From Coptis chinensis (taxonomy: Eukaryota > Streptophyta > Magnoliopsida > Ranunculales > Ranunculaceae), in NCBI GenBank assembly GCA_015680905.1, contig JADFTS010000051.1:62001-126000 (forward strand): 64,000 nt of DNA. Direction: 5' to 3'. A program made the translations under genes and the position numbers. The first letter of the stretch is position 1. Every line of letters starts with the position of its first letter. This document shows, one piece after another, positions 1 to 12,254 of the stretch. Under the pieces are notes generated by a model. The model was not told where the DNA came from. It saw only the letters and a list, made by a program, of their open reading frames with translations, and did not search any database.

Positions 1-118
1 TCTCAGATTCGCAAGGGGTAGCAACTGTCGCAACTTTTAAGTTAACCCAGTCACCAAAACTCAGTTCCTCAAACCAGTTGTCATTTTGTTCTTCTTCTTC
101 TAGTAAATGCCACATGAC
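1..118 (-). other. Open reading segment at window edge, unassigned
   Basis: The reverse complement of the first about 118 bases is open, with an acidic start (MWHLLEEEE) followed by NWFEELSFGDWVNLKVATV. It could be the end of an exon of a minus-strand gene running off the window. It does not match the NRPE1 sequence expected next, and I do not recognise the family. Chance openness over this length is quite possible. Confidence 0.2.
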
Positions 119-1290
119 GTGATTTGACTCAAAAGTAGATGCTCAACCAACTGAGTCGAAGATTTACTCAAATAATCCAAGTTCTTAATTTGAGTACATT
201 TTTAATCTTACAAAATCATATACAAATAATACAACGCAATATTGTAATATTGTTCCAACACACACTCAGAGAGAGAGGATATAATCCAAAACACAGTAAA
301 AGACATTTTAGTGTTGAACTTTGAACTATAGGAAATGTTTAGATGATGAATTCTTCGGAACTTTTAAGAATTAAAGCTTGATTTGTTCAGCATATGTATA
401 TATATGTGTGTGTGTGCATTTTTTATATGGCAGATTATTGGTTTAAAAACTTGACATAGTGGAAGTGTTAAAAAGAATTCAGCAGGATTCGAAGAAGATA
501 TATTCGAAAAAATAAAAGTTAATGAGATTCTAGCTTATTAGCTCTACCTTGCGACTCACACAGTCGAGCTGCATATATAAAATCCAAACAGAGTATAGAG
601 ACATGGTACCAAAGGAATAACAATAGTATTAAGGGGATAACTATAGTACATCCAAGGAATGATGTCAGTAATGGATGGATCAGGAATAAGTTAGAAATTG
701 ACGCATAAACTAATCACAGGCCTCTAATAGATCCAAAAACATTGATTTCTTCTTCATTTCATTATTTGCTTCATTGACTTCAACAAGATTTATCCTAATC
801 CCAAGAAGAATGTAGGCGACGGAATGGATGTCTAAGGAGATTTGAGCTCTTCAGAGAGGGAAATGAGGATTAAGTCAAATATTTAACACCTATAGAAGTG
901 TTTAGAGACCCTAAATTAGACCAACTAGCATAGTTTAAGAGTAAATAAGTGGAAGGATGGTCAGCGGAAATTCCCACACACACATGGTGTTACATACTTA
1001 CATTTACTGTGCCCTAGTGAAATTTTTCCTTAAGGTGTATGCCACAACCATGTGAAGCCTAATCCTCCCATACTCTTACTATGACTTAAACCTCAAGGAG
1101 AAAATCTCTGGAAAGTCCTTGACCGCGCCTCAAGACGTAAGCCTTAGCATTTGCTTAAATAATGGTATTTTGAGGTCAAAGACTGCTATATATGACACAA
1201 AGAGAACATGATCATAAACAACAAAAGCTTAAACAGAGAGAGAGAGTTTCCAAGTAAATATAAGAAACCAAATTGCAGCATATTAAATAC

Positions 1291-4200
1291 CTCACAAGGA
1301 AGCAAAATGCGGCTCTTTCCCTCTCCATAGCGGTAACCATATTTATCCAAGAAATTCCAGAAACCATTATGTGGAATTGACCTGGTCACAACTTTCAATT
1401 CTAGAAAAACAACACCATCAGTTGTTTTGAATTCGTTTACAAGAATTTGGGGAATATCCTGCAGAATAACACAGCATGATCTGACAGTGAGACTCATAAT
1501 ACTCGATGAATAAATAAACATTTTTTTTTCAACATTCTAATAATTAGCACAAAATGGACTCTCAACACAAGCATTTTGAAACTGAAGTAGCTCCCAGCAG
1601 AATTACATCTGAAACCTAACCTCTTTGAAAAAAATTTAAAACCGATCTAAACCAATATAACTTGAATAAGAATAACTCCTAATATAACTAGAGCAAACAA
1701 TTGTAAAGTTACTGAAACAAAAGGATAAAAAAAAAATGCATGGGGTTCACAAACACAAAAGGGGGTCAGGTCTCACCTAATTCCCAACCATAACTTAGAT
1801 CTGATTTTTCTTTCTGTATCCATAACCATAACCTAGATCTAACTTTTAAAAGCAGGATGCATACAGTTTGAGGACTTTGTGTTGAAAAGAATTGTTTGCC
1901 TTTTGATAGGTGCAAACAAAAATCAAACTAGATGGTGATTTCTACCATATCCGTAGGTTTACCTTTCTACTCCATTAACAAAGGTTATGTTTTTTTTGTC
2001 ACCTTCTGGTTTTCGTCAATATCACTTGATCATTCATAGGGTAGTTGCCTTCTTAGAAGTAGAAGTAGTGATGAGTAAAGCAGTTTCACCACCCTAGTAA
2101 TCTAGTTTCATCCATTATGCAGCTTTGTCTAGAGAAAAATCACAACTGAGGGAGGTCATACGCGATACAAGGGTTAAAAGATCCAGAAAAAATCATACTC
2201 GCCTACCAATTTAAAACACATGAAAATGGCCAGATAATGAGGCTGTCATCCATGGGTGGTTGAGCCCCAAGGTCTTGCAGCAAGTACTACCACCAAGGAG
2301 CTGGGCAGGTTAGGAAGTTAAAAACTTTCATCAAGGTGAAACGCTTGCTGCAAAGTGCAAACCCGTATTACCAACATACCAGAAGACATCAAATGAAAAT
2401 TATAACCATGGCAAACATTTTAGAGAAAGATCACAGTCGAATATATATATACATATTGTTTGTAAGCTGTACAAATATATGGTATATAGACATATATAAT
2501 ATTTTGGACAGAAAAATGGGAATATTAAAGTCACAGATGCAAAACCAATTGTTAGAAGAAGAACAAGAGGAGGTGATTAAGAGGCTTTCAAGTTACAGAA
2601 CACCCCTCAGAGATACTATTCCTGGACTTCATTACAGGTAATTGGTAGTGGATAAACCAGCAGCTCATACCCAAGGACCTAGTGTCTATGATTATTGACT
2701 TCTTGTAATTCATGGATGGTGTTGTACAGGTCAATGAAACTATACAAGGGAATGAGTTTGACCCAAAGATCAGTCTTGAAATAGCTAAGTGTATCGAAGG
2801 TTGACAACAAGAAGGAAAATTTCTTCTGCTAGCAACAACAGACTAGATGGATCCTTGTGGGCCATCAATCTTCCTCTAATACCATATAAACTTAGATTGC
2901 AGGTAAAATAAGCAAGCAAAAAAGACAACGAATTATAAAACAGAATCACTAACGGGGAAAAGGAAATAGTTTCCTTTAACATTTTCTGTTGCTTACCAGA
3001 CAAAAAGAACATGGGATATTTGATGGTCTATCACTCCCAACATTCTGCCGAATCTGGACAAAAGAAAGAATCATACACCAGTCAATAATAATAAAAACAA
3101 GATTGCAGCAAGTATGGAAGTATAATATGAACCATTAATAAATTTCGAACAATTCTTCAAAACCACCCTGAGTAACCCTGAAGCCCCACTCCTGCTAGCA
3201 ATTGTAGAATACAAAGCGAACTTTACTCTATGGATGACCACATATTTAATTATTTTCTCAAACTGAATTACAAAGACCAAATTGTATTGACTCAAACAAA
3301 TCCTTACTACATGGAATCCCATCAATAGGCTAGCAATGTCACATTAAAACAGAAGGGAAACATTACAATTTTAAGAGTATAAGTTTCTGACAGAATTTCG
3401 GTACAGAAAAGTCGGATGCGTCAAATTGTCCTGGAGAAATTCCTAATAAATGTAAAACACAGTGTACGGAGATGAGAATTTAAGATGTGGCAGACAAGAA
3501 CAAGTGTATCTGGGAGGACACAACAGAGTTTTGGGGTCAAACAAAGAAATCTATATTTTTTGTTACATTATATCTAAGTTACATTGACACAGATAGGTGT
3601 GTCCGCATCCGACACGGAGACGAAGTGTCTGGCACAGCAAAATATCAAAAATTGAAGTAGATGTATTATACAATCAAATGATGCTCTACTTGACATTTAT
3701 AGATTCATTCCAATAGTCTATTCATTTGAAAAGAATGAATTAAATAACGAAGCACACATGCACTGATTCAAGTTAATTGCTATGCTGCTCTGGATACAAC
3801 AATGTGATAACTAGAATGGGCCAAAATGTATATATAAATGATACTGATTAACGTGGAAACAGACAGCTACCTTGGTCCTCTTCAACCTTAGGCACTTCAA
3901 GCAAACTGTGCTTAGAAGCCTTTTGAGCTCACTCACATGGCATGGATGATAGATTTTGATAGGGAACTCAATATACCCAAAATGACCTGAATTCAGAAGG
4001 AAAAACGTGTTATCAAAGAGAATAACGAAGAAAAGTTGAGATTAAGATAAATATTGGAAAAGTGAAAGCTCATACCATCACATTTTCCAGGTTCCGCTGT
4101 CCCGCAAGATTCACACTTGCCTGATTCAAGGGGAAGACCGAGAAAGGGGTTTGTGAGCTGTCCAGGGTGGGAAATGGAACAGCCACTGATAGATGATGTA

Positions 4201-4368
4201 GACTACAAGGAAGTAAGGAAGAAAGGCATAAGAATAGACAGTTTTCCTCTCTTTCAAGGTTGTACTAAACCCAACTCTACTCACAATTTCATCGTCTGTT
4301 GCAACACTAAAACGAATGTCTGTAATCCTTGCATCTACAATTGGGGGAACTAGATTATTCTCGTCCAT
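1291..4368 (-). CDS. NRPE1: RNA polymerase V largest subunit, N-terminal exons (partial)
   Basis: Five coding exons on the minus strand: 4285-4368 (ATG at 4368), 4076-4202, 3871-3986, 2997-3053 and 1291-1458. Phases join perfectly and give 184 codons. Pol V makes the non-coding transcripts that guide RNA-directed DNA methylation in the nucleus. Seen in the sequence: the clamp-core zinc motif CESCGTAEPGKCDGHFGYIE, a second CxxC (CLKC) followed by CSFC, and the block NFLDKYGYRYG typical of NRPE1. This resembles NRPE1 more than NRPD1, whose zinc region differs. Introns are 82, 89, 817 and 1538 bp, all GT-AG. The following exon (expected to continue towards the funnel and catalytic domains) was not found between 1 and 1290, so the gene probably continues beyond the window. 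If it does not, this is a 5' fragment. The first five exons show no stop or frameshift. Confidence 0.85.
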
Positions 4369-4948
4369 TTCTTTCAAGTGCACCCAAAAGGAAAACAAAC
4401 AAACAAAAAATGTCAGCACATGTTAAGACAAGTAAAACAATGCCCTTTCCGTTGTGAAAAAATCACATGCAACCACATTTCCAGATATTGGAAAATGAAA
4501 AAAAGTTTACCTTTTTTTAAAAAAAAAAATGTATCTTCTTCTTCTCTCTCTGTTGAGTGTTGTTGGTATGTTTGTCTACTTTTTTGAACAAATGTTTTAA
4601 CTTTTAACATAACAACTCCACCACTGTCCGGTTGGCTCACTTTATTTTACTCGGGTTAAAACGATACATATACCAGTCTGGTTAAACTTTGACCATGTGG
4701 GACCCAAGCATGTGCCATTGTGCCCCTCCAACCAATTAGCCCATGCCACCCTTGCCCTAATCCCAGAAGGTCTTCTTATTATTGAACTTGAGATTAGCAC
4801 CAACTAAGTTTAACTTTGTTTGTTTGGTGCTACTCTTAAGTCCCTCTTGACACAGGAAATTTAAGCTTGGTGCTCCTTCCTATCCTATTAAAATAATTAA
4901 AAAACAAGAGTGAGCACCGACTTTGACTTTTCTGTAAAACTGTATTTA

Positions 4949-5391
4949 GAGCATCTCTATTCTCTTTGGCAGTATCACTTTCAAATTTCTCCAAATTTGT
5001 TTTCAAAACTCAAAATTTTACGGAAATCTAATTCTGGGTGTAAGAAAATCCGGTAGTATCACCTATCTAGCCGCATCTGTGGATGCAAATTTGGGATTTC
5101 GGATGCGGATGCGGCGCAACAGTGCTAATATCGTGCGCCATTGCAAATATCGCGTGAGTTTTTCTTTTTACTTTTTCAATTTAGCACAACATTCGCGCAA
5201 CAGTGGGAATATCGCGTGGGTTTTTTTTTTTCTTTTTTCAACTTAGGGCGACATTGGGAGTGTCGCGCGACAGTACTAATAGCGCGCGGGGTAAAATTTG
5301 AGGCCACCTAGAGTGGTCATATTTTGAGAAAAGTTTTGTCAAATTTCAAAAGCAAATCTACAGCTGATACTACCACCACCTAGAGATGCTC
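4949..5391. mobile_element. PIF/Harbinger (Tourist-like) MITE
   Basis: 443 bp bounded by the inverted termini GAGCATCTCTA (left) and TAGAGATGCTC (right), flanked by the 3-bp duplication TTA at 4946-4948 and 5392-5394. A 3-bp TTA/TAA target duplication is the hallmark of PIF/Harbinger elements. There is no coding capacity. Inside are three diverged copies of a short motif of the form CAACAGTG..AATATCGCG (about 5115-5285), which may be subterminal transposase-binding repeats. Confidence 0.8.
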
Positions 5392-7486
5392 TTACACTTT
5401 TTATCTCTACATTTGAATTCTAAAATACCAAAATTTTAAGTACTACACGTAGAATTGGATTTGAACTGATCAAAACCTATACCAGTGTTCATTATTCCGA
5501 GCGGAATATCGGAATTTCGTCTAATATTTCGGTTTTTCAAAAAACCCGGTAAAACATTTTAGAGTATAATTATGAAATTTGTCATAATTCCAAATATAAC
5601 ATGGGTCGAAATATTATGAATTTCGGTTTTTGAGTTTGTTGAAATTTTGATAATTCCAAAATCTTGAACTACGACATACTAACACTAACCTCTTTGTCGC
5701 TTAGGATCATCGCATTCGCTTTCATTTCTTCCGTACTTTCAAAAGGCAATCAAAACAAGATTTGATTGACGAAGATGAGTATAAACAAAATTGGATATAC
5801 TAATCAACTTGTACCATAGTTTACACTTGTGAGGGAGTAATATTCTAATCCAAGAATATCAAGCACGTGTCCAACATAACAGAAATATCAAACCGACCTC
5901 ATGCCCTCATCCTCCGAACTGGCGTCATAGCGACTCACACCATCAGCTCAAACATACGATCTACAAGATCGCTCCAAAGTAGATCAACTCGCTCATGCTC
6001 ACGCAAAACGTTTTATCTCTTGACATCATCTATCTTCTAGAAGCAATTGTTACCAAAGCCATACTTACACATTCTATTACCGCAAAATACGAACCACCGT
6101 AACCACTCTCCATCATTACGGAATTCCTACCAACACCATACATACACTCCTTCTCAATCTGAACCCTACGTTTGTGTTTGTCAGTACACGTGTTATATAG
6201 ATCTCCATGTTCAGCAGCTATAAATACCCCCTACACAAACTACGCCAGACCTGATTTTACTTTCCCCCCATAAGTGAGAGATAGGTACGTAGGTAGTTCG
6301 CTCAACAACGAACTCGGTCTTTCCCATTTCCAAACCCATTCTCCCCCTAATTACATTTGTTAAGAGGAACTAAATCACACCTTTACAACACTCATACCTT
6401 AACTGATGAACAAAGCCTTATCAATACCTCAAACCATATATCTTCCGCTATATATGGCACAACCAACTTACTCTTTTCATCACCAATTTTTTCCCTATTC
6501 CTAATAGTAGGTTTTTGGAGAAAAATAATGAGGCTTCTAGAAATTGGGCTCTAGACATTTTTTTTAGTATGTTTTTTGTCTAGAGAAAGACCAATATTAT
6601 ATTTTGATTCTACTTCAATTTTAACAACACGTCACTTTTTGGGTGTATTAACTGTTTTTTAAACTCCATATTTATCATTTTTACCATTTTATTTGTAACT
6701 GCCAATTTATTCTACAAATAAATAATACAAAAATTTAATGTGCGCAAGCTGTAGGTGTGTGTGTCAATCGAGACCACTCATCAGGCAATGGTGCGTGTGT
6801 ATTGCTCCAAGATGTACTGCAATCAAATAATACAATTGTCTTATACAAAAAAATCATTTGTCCTTTCACAATTTCACAATTTGAATTACATCAAACAAAG
6901 TTTAAACATGTTATTCAAAATTATCAGAGATGCATTTTAAATTGTTAAAGCTGTATTGAAATTAGTTGTAATCAACAAACATTTTTTCCGTTTTTGAAGT
7001 TGATGTTTTCCATATTGTTTTGGTCTCTCTAGAAATTCATCTCACTTTTAATTGGAATTTTGTAGATTTCGGATGAATTTTAGTTATTTTGATTAACCCA
7101 CTACTCTTTTGGTAACTGATTTAGTTTGTATGTTTTTTTTTGTTGGTAGTTGGCTTCTTTAGTTGGGACTAATAAAAGAGGTCAAAATTGTAAAAGTCAG
7201 TATAAAATTTGAGATAGATGTCAAATTTTCAGTTTTTATGGAGGAAAAACAAAAAAAAAGTTTGCTATTTCTTCTAAACTTAAGAAATTTGCGTGTGTAT
7301 CTATACCCAATTTTCTGGGCAAGATTTGTCATAATGTTGGTCAAGTATGGGCTATTAACAAAGCCCATGGTTATTACATTTAACAAAGCCCATAAAAAGC
7401 CCACGGCCCACAATACTCAACATTTTCTCTTCTTCTTCACTATGAAGAAAAAAACCTCACTTTCAAAAAACACTTAAAACCCAACA
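5392..7486. other. Intergenic region without a recognisable gene
   Basis: No convincing exon. The stretch 5480-5660 holds short GGAATATCGG / AATTTCGG repeats. About 7390-7480 probably contains the promoter and 5' leader of the PPR gene that starts at 7487. Several open frames here are AT-rich and lack codon structure. Confidence 0.5.
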
Positions 7487-9107
7487 ATGAGACGCGTACT
7501 AAAAATCACAGACGCGTCAGCAAAAACAGAAAGTTTACGTCTTTATCAAAAACCAATTATTCCAAGACCCAAATTCCTAATTCCACCACCACCACCATCT
7601 TCAACTTCCACATTGACCAAAAGTCAAACACGTTTTTTTGATGGGTACCCAAAACTCATTAACTTGTTTACAGAAAAGGGAACAAATAGACGTATTATAC
7701 ATAAAATGGAAGAAGTGCTTTTGAATAATAAAGTTGCACAGTTGTGTGATGAGTTGGTTAGTAATCAGTTTCATTCTAAGAAGGTTTTTGGTATTTTGGA
7801 AGATAAAGCTGTTCCTTTGATAAGGATTTATTCTAATGGTTCTGGTTTTGTTTCTCTGTTGCAAAAGCTTAAACCTTGGCCTCTTTTAGCTCTTGAGGTA
7901 ATGGTGTCCTTATTTTATTTTTATTTTTATTTATAGAATTTATGCTATTTATTTTTATTTTTGTGAATTGGTATTGGTTGTAGGTTTTTAACTGGAGAAG
8001 GAAAAAATGTGAAGCTGGTTTGGGTATGGTTTTGAGGAATATGCCAAGGGAATAACAATTGCCGGTAGAACTAAGAATGTTGATCTTGCTGTTATTTTGT
8101 TTAAGGAAGCGTCGGATAAGGGAATTAAGACATCTTCAACTTTTAATGCACTAATGGGAGCGTATATGTATAATGATTTGGCTGATAAGTGTCAGTCGTT
8201 GTTTCGGGATTTAAAGAGGGAAATCACTTGTGGTCCGACTATAGTGACGTACAACATTCTGTTAACGGTTTTTGGACGATTAATGTTGGTGGATCATATG
8301 GAGGCAACTTTTAGAGATATTCAGAATTCGAATCTCACACCTAATTTGAATACATACAATCATATCATTTCTGGGTATGTCACTGCGTGGATGTGGGAGG
8401 ACATGGAGAGGGTGTATAGAACAATGGAGGAAGGCCCTGTCAAGCCTGAAGTGAGCACTCACTTGCTAATGCTTCGAGGTTATTCACATTCGGTAAATTT
8501 GGAGAAGATGGAGAAGACTTACGAAATAGTTAAAGATCACATCAATGAGAATGAAGTGCCATTGATTAGAGCCATGATAAGTGCGTATTGTAAGAGTTCT
8601 GATAAGGATAGGGTTTCAAAGGTTGAGGCTCTGCTCAAACTTATCCCAGAAGACGAGTACAGGGCTTGGTTAAATGTGATCTTAATAAAACTCTATGCGC
8701 AAGAGGATTTAGTACATACCATGGAAATTTTTATTGGTCAGGCTTTTGAACACAACACTTCTGTGACCACAGTAGGTGTCATGCGTTCAATAATTGCGAG
8801 TTATTTCCGATGCGATGCTGTGGAAAGGTTGACTAGTTTTGTCAAGCGGGCTGAGTACTCTGGTTGGAGAATTTGTCGGTCCTTGTATCACTGTAAGATG
8901 GTGATGTATTCTTCAGCGAATCGCCTTGAGGAAATGGAAAATGTTCTAAAAGAGATGGAGAGATTCAACCTAGATCCTACGAAGAAAACATTCTTGATAA
9001 TGTACAAAGCTTATTCACATTGGGGCCAAAGGTCTAGAGTAATGAGATTACTAGGGACTATGTTCAAGCATGGGTTTCAAATTCCTTCAGATGCCTTCTT
9101 TTCCTAA
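7487..9107 (+). CDS. PPR/TPR-like organelle protein with a frameshift
   Basis: Two exons: 7487-7897 (137 codons) and 7984-9107, joined by an 86-bp GT-AG intron in phase 0. The product has a basic, proline-rich N-terminus suggesting an organelle transit peptide, then degenerate pentatricopeptide repeats (e.g. [20 protein letters not shown] and [20 protein letters not shown]). PPR proteins bind organelle RNA. The conservation pattern ([30 protein letters not shown]) recalls Arabidopsis At2g30780; this is from memory. Oddity: the second exon starts in one frame ([14 protein letters not shown]) and meets TAA at 8053-8055. The conserved continuation ([13 protein letters not shown]) is in the -1 frame from about 8031 to the stop at 9107. 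One missing base near 8016-8030 explains it. The gene is therefore either a recent pseudogene or contains a sequencing error. The restored length would be about 510 residues. Confidence 0.8.
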
Positions 9108-11591
9108 CAAGCCCTATTTACATCACATACTGCTATCTTCCGGCTACAATGATTTGGAGATGCTTTCAGTGAAGAATGGCATATGATTTCTGACATCGGG
9201 AACACAAGAGCTGAATTAACTGCTGGTAAGCTCCTCACTTTCATGCTTTCTATAGATGTCTTGATTACTTTATTTGAATGGTAGAATAGAAATTCATTAA
9301 AGTGCAAGTGAGATAAAAGCCATGAGTTGAAGTAACAGGCAGACCGTAGTCCAGTGTGATATTGTTCAGTTTCACAAACTATTGGAATTTCAGGGTTGGT
9401 TATATATATGCAGTAGATCTAGAAATGTAATTGCTATGGAAATTAGTTGCGCATATAGAAAGACAAATCAGCTGTGTGTAGCCTGACAGTTTGGGAGAAA
9501 TATTATAAAGGGTTATTTTGTGGGAGATTGATCTTCCCTTTATGTAATTATATGGTCGAACAACTCTTTACTGTTTTTTTTTGGAGGTAGAAGCTGGTGC
9601 CATTTTAGTATCATTTCGAGAGACCCTTGGCCCAATGCTACCCCTTACTTATAGGATCCTACTCTTGCGTTTCACAGTTTGTGGTATGTTTATTTTGCTA
9701 AGTATTTGTAGTATGTTGAATAACACTTGCATTTCATTTCAACGATGGGAATTCATATGAAGAACGAGTTTAGTCCTATACCATGATCACTACCTTAATT
9801 GAATATACGTGTCACATTTCCAGTGTCACCGGCATTTCCTAGCAGTTTTAGTCATGGTCACCTTGTACACCCGTCTGTTTTATAGTCTTATATCTTGAAA
9901 CTGAGGCATTGAACTTGTCCATATATGTTTCTTCAGAAACGAAATGTTTCTAACCAAAGGGAGCATCTTCTTCTACTGCTTGCCAACATCCATATTCGCC
10001 AAGGTCATGAGACAACATCCACATCAACGGTACCTCACAAATAAACAAGTTCTTGTTGTAAGATCATTATTACTTTACCTTTACCTAATTTTGTTGTCAA
10101 CATATTCTTATAATATCAGCTAGGGGAAAACAGAGCTGGGATAAGGCCAAAAGTGAGCTTAAGGTTATAGAGAAGAAAAACTCATTGGAGGCTACTGGAT
10201 GAGCAACTCTGAGTCACCCTTTACGCAGTGCCTTCTTTGCTTGTGAATGATTCCGATGATCAGGTCGATGGCAGTGACAAGGCTAAATACGGCATAAGGA
10301 TTGGAAGTTATGACATTTGAAATCAAGATTTAGCAATTCATCTCTTGCAGTGAGATATTGTTGTTGCAGCAGTCCTTGAATCTTCAAAATACCTCCTTGG
10401 GTTTATCTAAGATAGGCTACATTTGTTAGTCGTTCGTTCCAAATAGTTTTAGGAACCATCTTCATGTTCTGTATTCTTTGAGTTGTGTCAGGAACCGTCC
10501 ATATACCCTTATTTGTCTTAGTCTTGATTAGTTAATGTAAGGTGGTATACTTAGTTTTAATTTTGACCACACATTCAATATTTCAATCGTTATAGTTAAA
10601 CTAGCGATTGATCAGATAAGTTATGAAGCCAAACCTTCTTATTCACTTCATGCCTGACTGACTCATTGCCTTTTCTTTTTTCTTTTTTTTTATTATTTTT
10701 TTTATAAGGATGTCCTGTGTCTTAAGTCTTAACATAGGCATCAAATTCATTCATCACGTGAGTGTGTGCAATCAAAAGGCGCAGGGCAATGCATATTACC
10801 AGACAAATGTTCAGTGACGTACTGCTATTATTAGGCTTCTGTCAACCGGCTTATTACATCAGAATTCAAATATTTGTGTACTCGGAAATGAATTTAAGAC
10901 ATAAGTTACAAACAATTGCAAGTGGGAGATCAAGCACTGGAGTTAGTACATGAAGCGCAGAGGAGGGGCAGCAAGAAGAGAGATCTCATTTTATCACTGG
11001 AAAGATGCAAATTATATCAAGCTAACTCATTGTAATATGCTACCAGCCCACCAGAATCATTCAAATGGTGCAAAGTAGAGAGAAACCATATGATGCAGAT
11101 TTCCCAAAACAGCATAATGTTTGGTGTGCTAAAAGTAGGTTACGTAGATCATCTAAATAAAGTAAAGACTACGAAATCTCTGAATGCTGAAGTGCAAAAC
11201 TAGGTACTAGCTCTGAAAATGTACAAGCATTCCAAAATTTCCAAATACCAAATGCAAAACAATGATTCGAAAAACAAGTCAGACTCAAATACACTTGACT
11301 TGAGTATATAAGATACTTCAAGCATACAAATTAAATATGTTCTAGGATGTTATAGGAAATAGTCTGTGGGTGTAAGTTTGGTGATTGTGTTGTTTTTTTT
11401 CCAATATTTTATCAGCTGCTCTACTTCTGGGGTGCGTGAAAGCTTTTCATCTGCTTCACTTAATAAGCTTAACTACATTGCCAACAGTATTGTTCTTCTC
11501 CTCTGAGTTTCCAGAAGACCATCCTGAGAGATCTGAGTAGAACTTCCTGAGATCACCACGAGAAATTTGAATGTGAAAACACTGAAAAATA
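9108..11591. other. Intergenic; 3' flank of PPR gene
   Basis: The first few hundred bases are probably the PPR 3' UTR. Beyond that I see AT-rich sequence with a poly-pyrimidine run at 10670-10705 and no exon that can be supported on either strand. Confidence 0.4.
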
Positions 11592-12254
11592 TCACTCATC
11601 TTCATTGAAGTCCAACAGGAAATCAGTTAGATTCTCAGAATCATCGATGGCATCGTCAAGAGACATGGGACCTTCTTTCGGAAAAGACTTCAGTCGAGGA
11701 CCGAAGTGTGTCCAAAGCGGCTGAGGACCACACATTTGGTATTTTTTTTTTTTTTTTTTTTTTTGAAAACTTTTTATGTGAAAATGCTGACGTGGTATGT
11801 GGTCCTCAGCCGCTTTGGACGCACTTCGGTCCTAAGCGCTGAGGACCGAAGCTTTTCTCCCTTCTTTCTTGGGTTTCCCCTGAAAGGAAATGAGAATAAG
11901 TCCATTAAAATGATTAAGGTAGATTCAAAGTTGTTCTAGTTGCATACAACACGTTCATTCTGTCAAATAATCTGAGTCGAGAAAGAGGGTCGTAAATATT
12001 CAGGGCTTGTCTATAAAGCATGTACTGCTTACAGGCATTAAGATTGTCAGAAATCTTTAGCAGGTTATACCCATCTAAATCAAGCCAATAACATCCACAG
12101 ATTCTGCAAAAATATAAAAGTGTGCTATAGTTAGTTTACCTTAGACTTTTGAAGCTCTGGAGTACTTTTAAGAACACTCCAATTGCGTGAAAGCTTTTGA
12201 TATGCTTCATCCTCTCCCTCAACCTCGCTATCCTCTGATTCGTCCTTTACCAAG
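11592..12254 (-). pseudogene. HMR: HEMERA/pTAC12-like 3' gene fragment, broken by a MITE
   Basis: Two 3' exons on the minus strand. The penultimate exon, 12140 to about 12244, encodes an acidic stretch and YQKLSRNWSVLKSTPELQ. The last exon runs 11879-11592 and ends DSENLTDFLLDFNEDE followed by TGA at 11592-11594. Both are in phase 0, with donor GTAAAC and acceptor TTTCAG. The acidic tail resembles the C-terminus of HEMERA (HMR/pTAC12/PAP5), a plastid RNA-polymerase-associated and nuclear phytochrome-signalling protein whose 9-residue transactivation motif lies there; this is recalled, not searched. A 179-bp MITE (11681-11859) with its 9-bp target duplication interrupts the last exon. Read through, the frame enters the MITE and meets TAG after KKEGRKASVLSA, so the activation tail is lost. 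No upstream HMR exons are visible before the CAX gene, so this looks like a duplicated fragment. Confidence 0.6.
11681..11859. mobile_element. Mutator-like MITE in a coding exon
   Basis: 179 bp, flanked by the direct 9-bp duplication CCTTCTTTC (11672-11680 and 11860-11868). A 9-bp duplication is typical of Mutator-like elements. Long inverted termini: the left has AGGACCGAAGTGTGTCC followed by AAAGCGGCTGAGGACC, the right has the complement with few changes. The centre is a T-tract of more than 20 bases (about 11742-11764). The element folds into a near-perfect hairpin. It splits the last exon of the HMR-like fragment. Confidence 0.8.

Noticed and set aside
1186-1521. 111-codon minus frame as a single gene
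   Set aside because: Only 1291-1458 is an NRPE1 exon; the ends of the frame are intron sequence, as shown by splice sites and phase.
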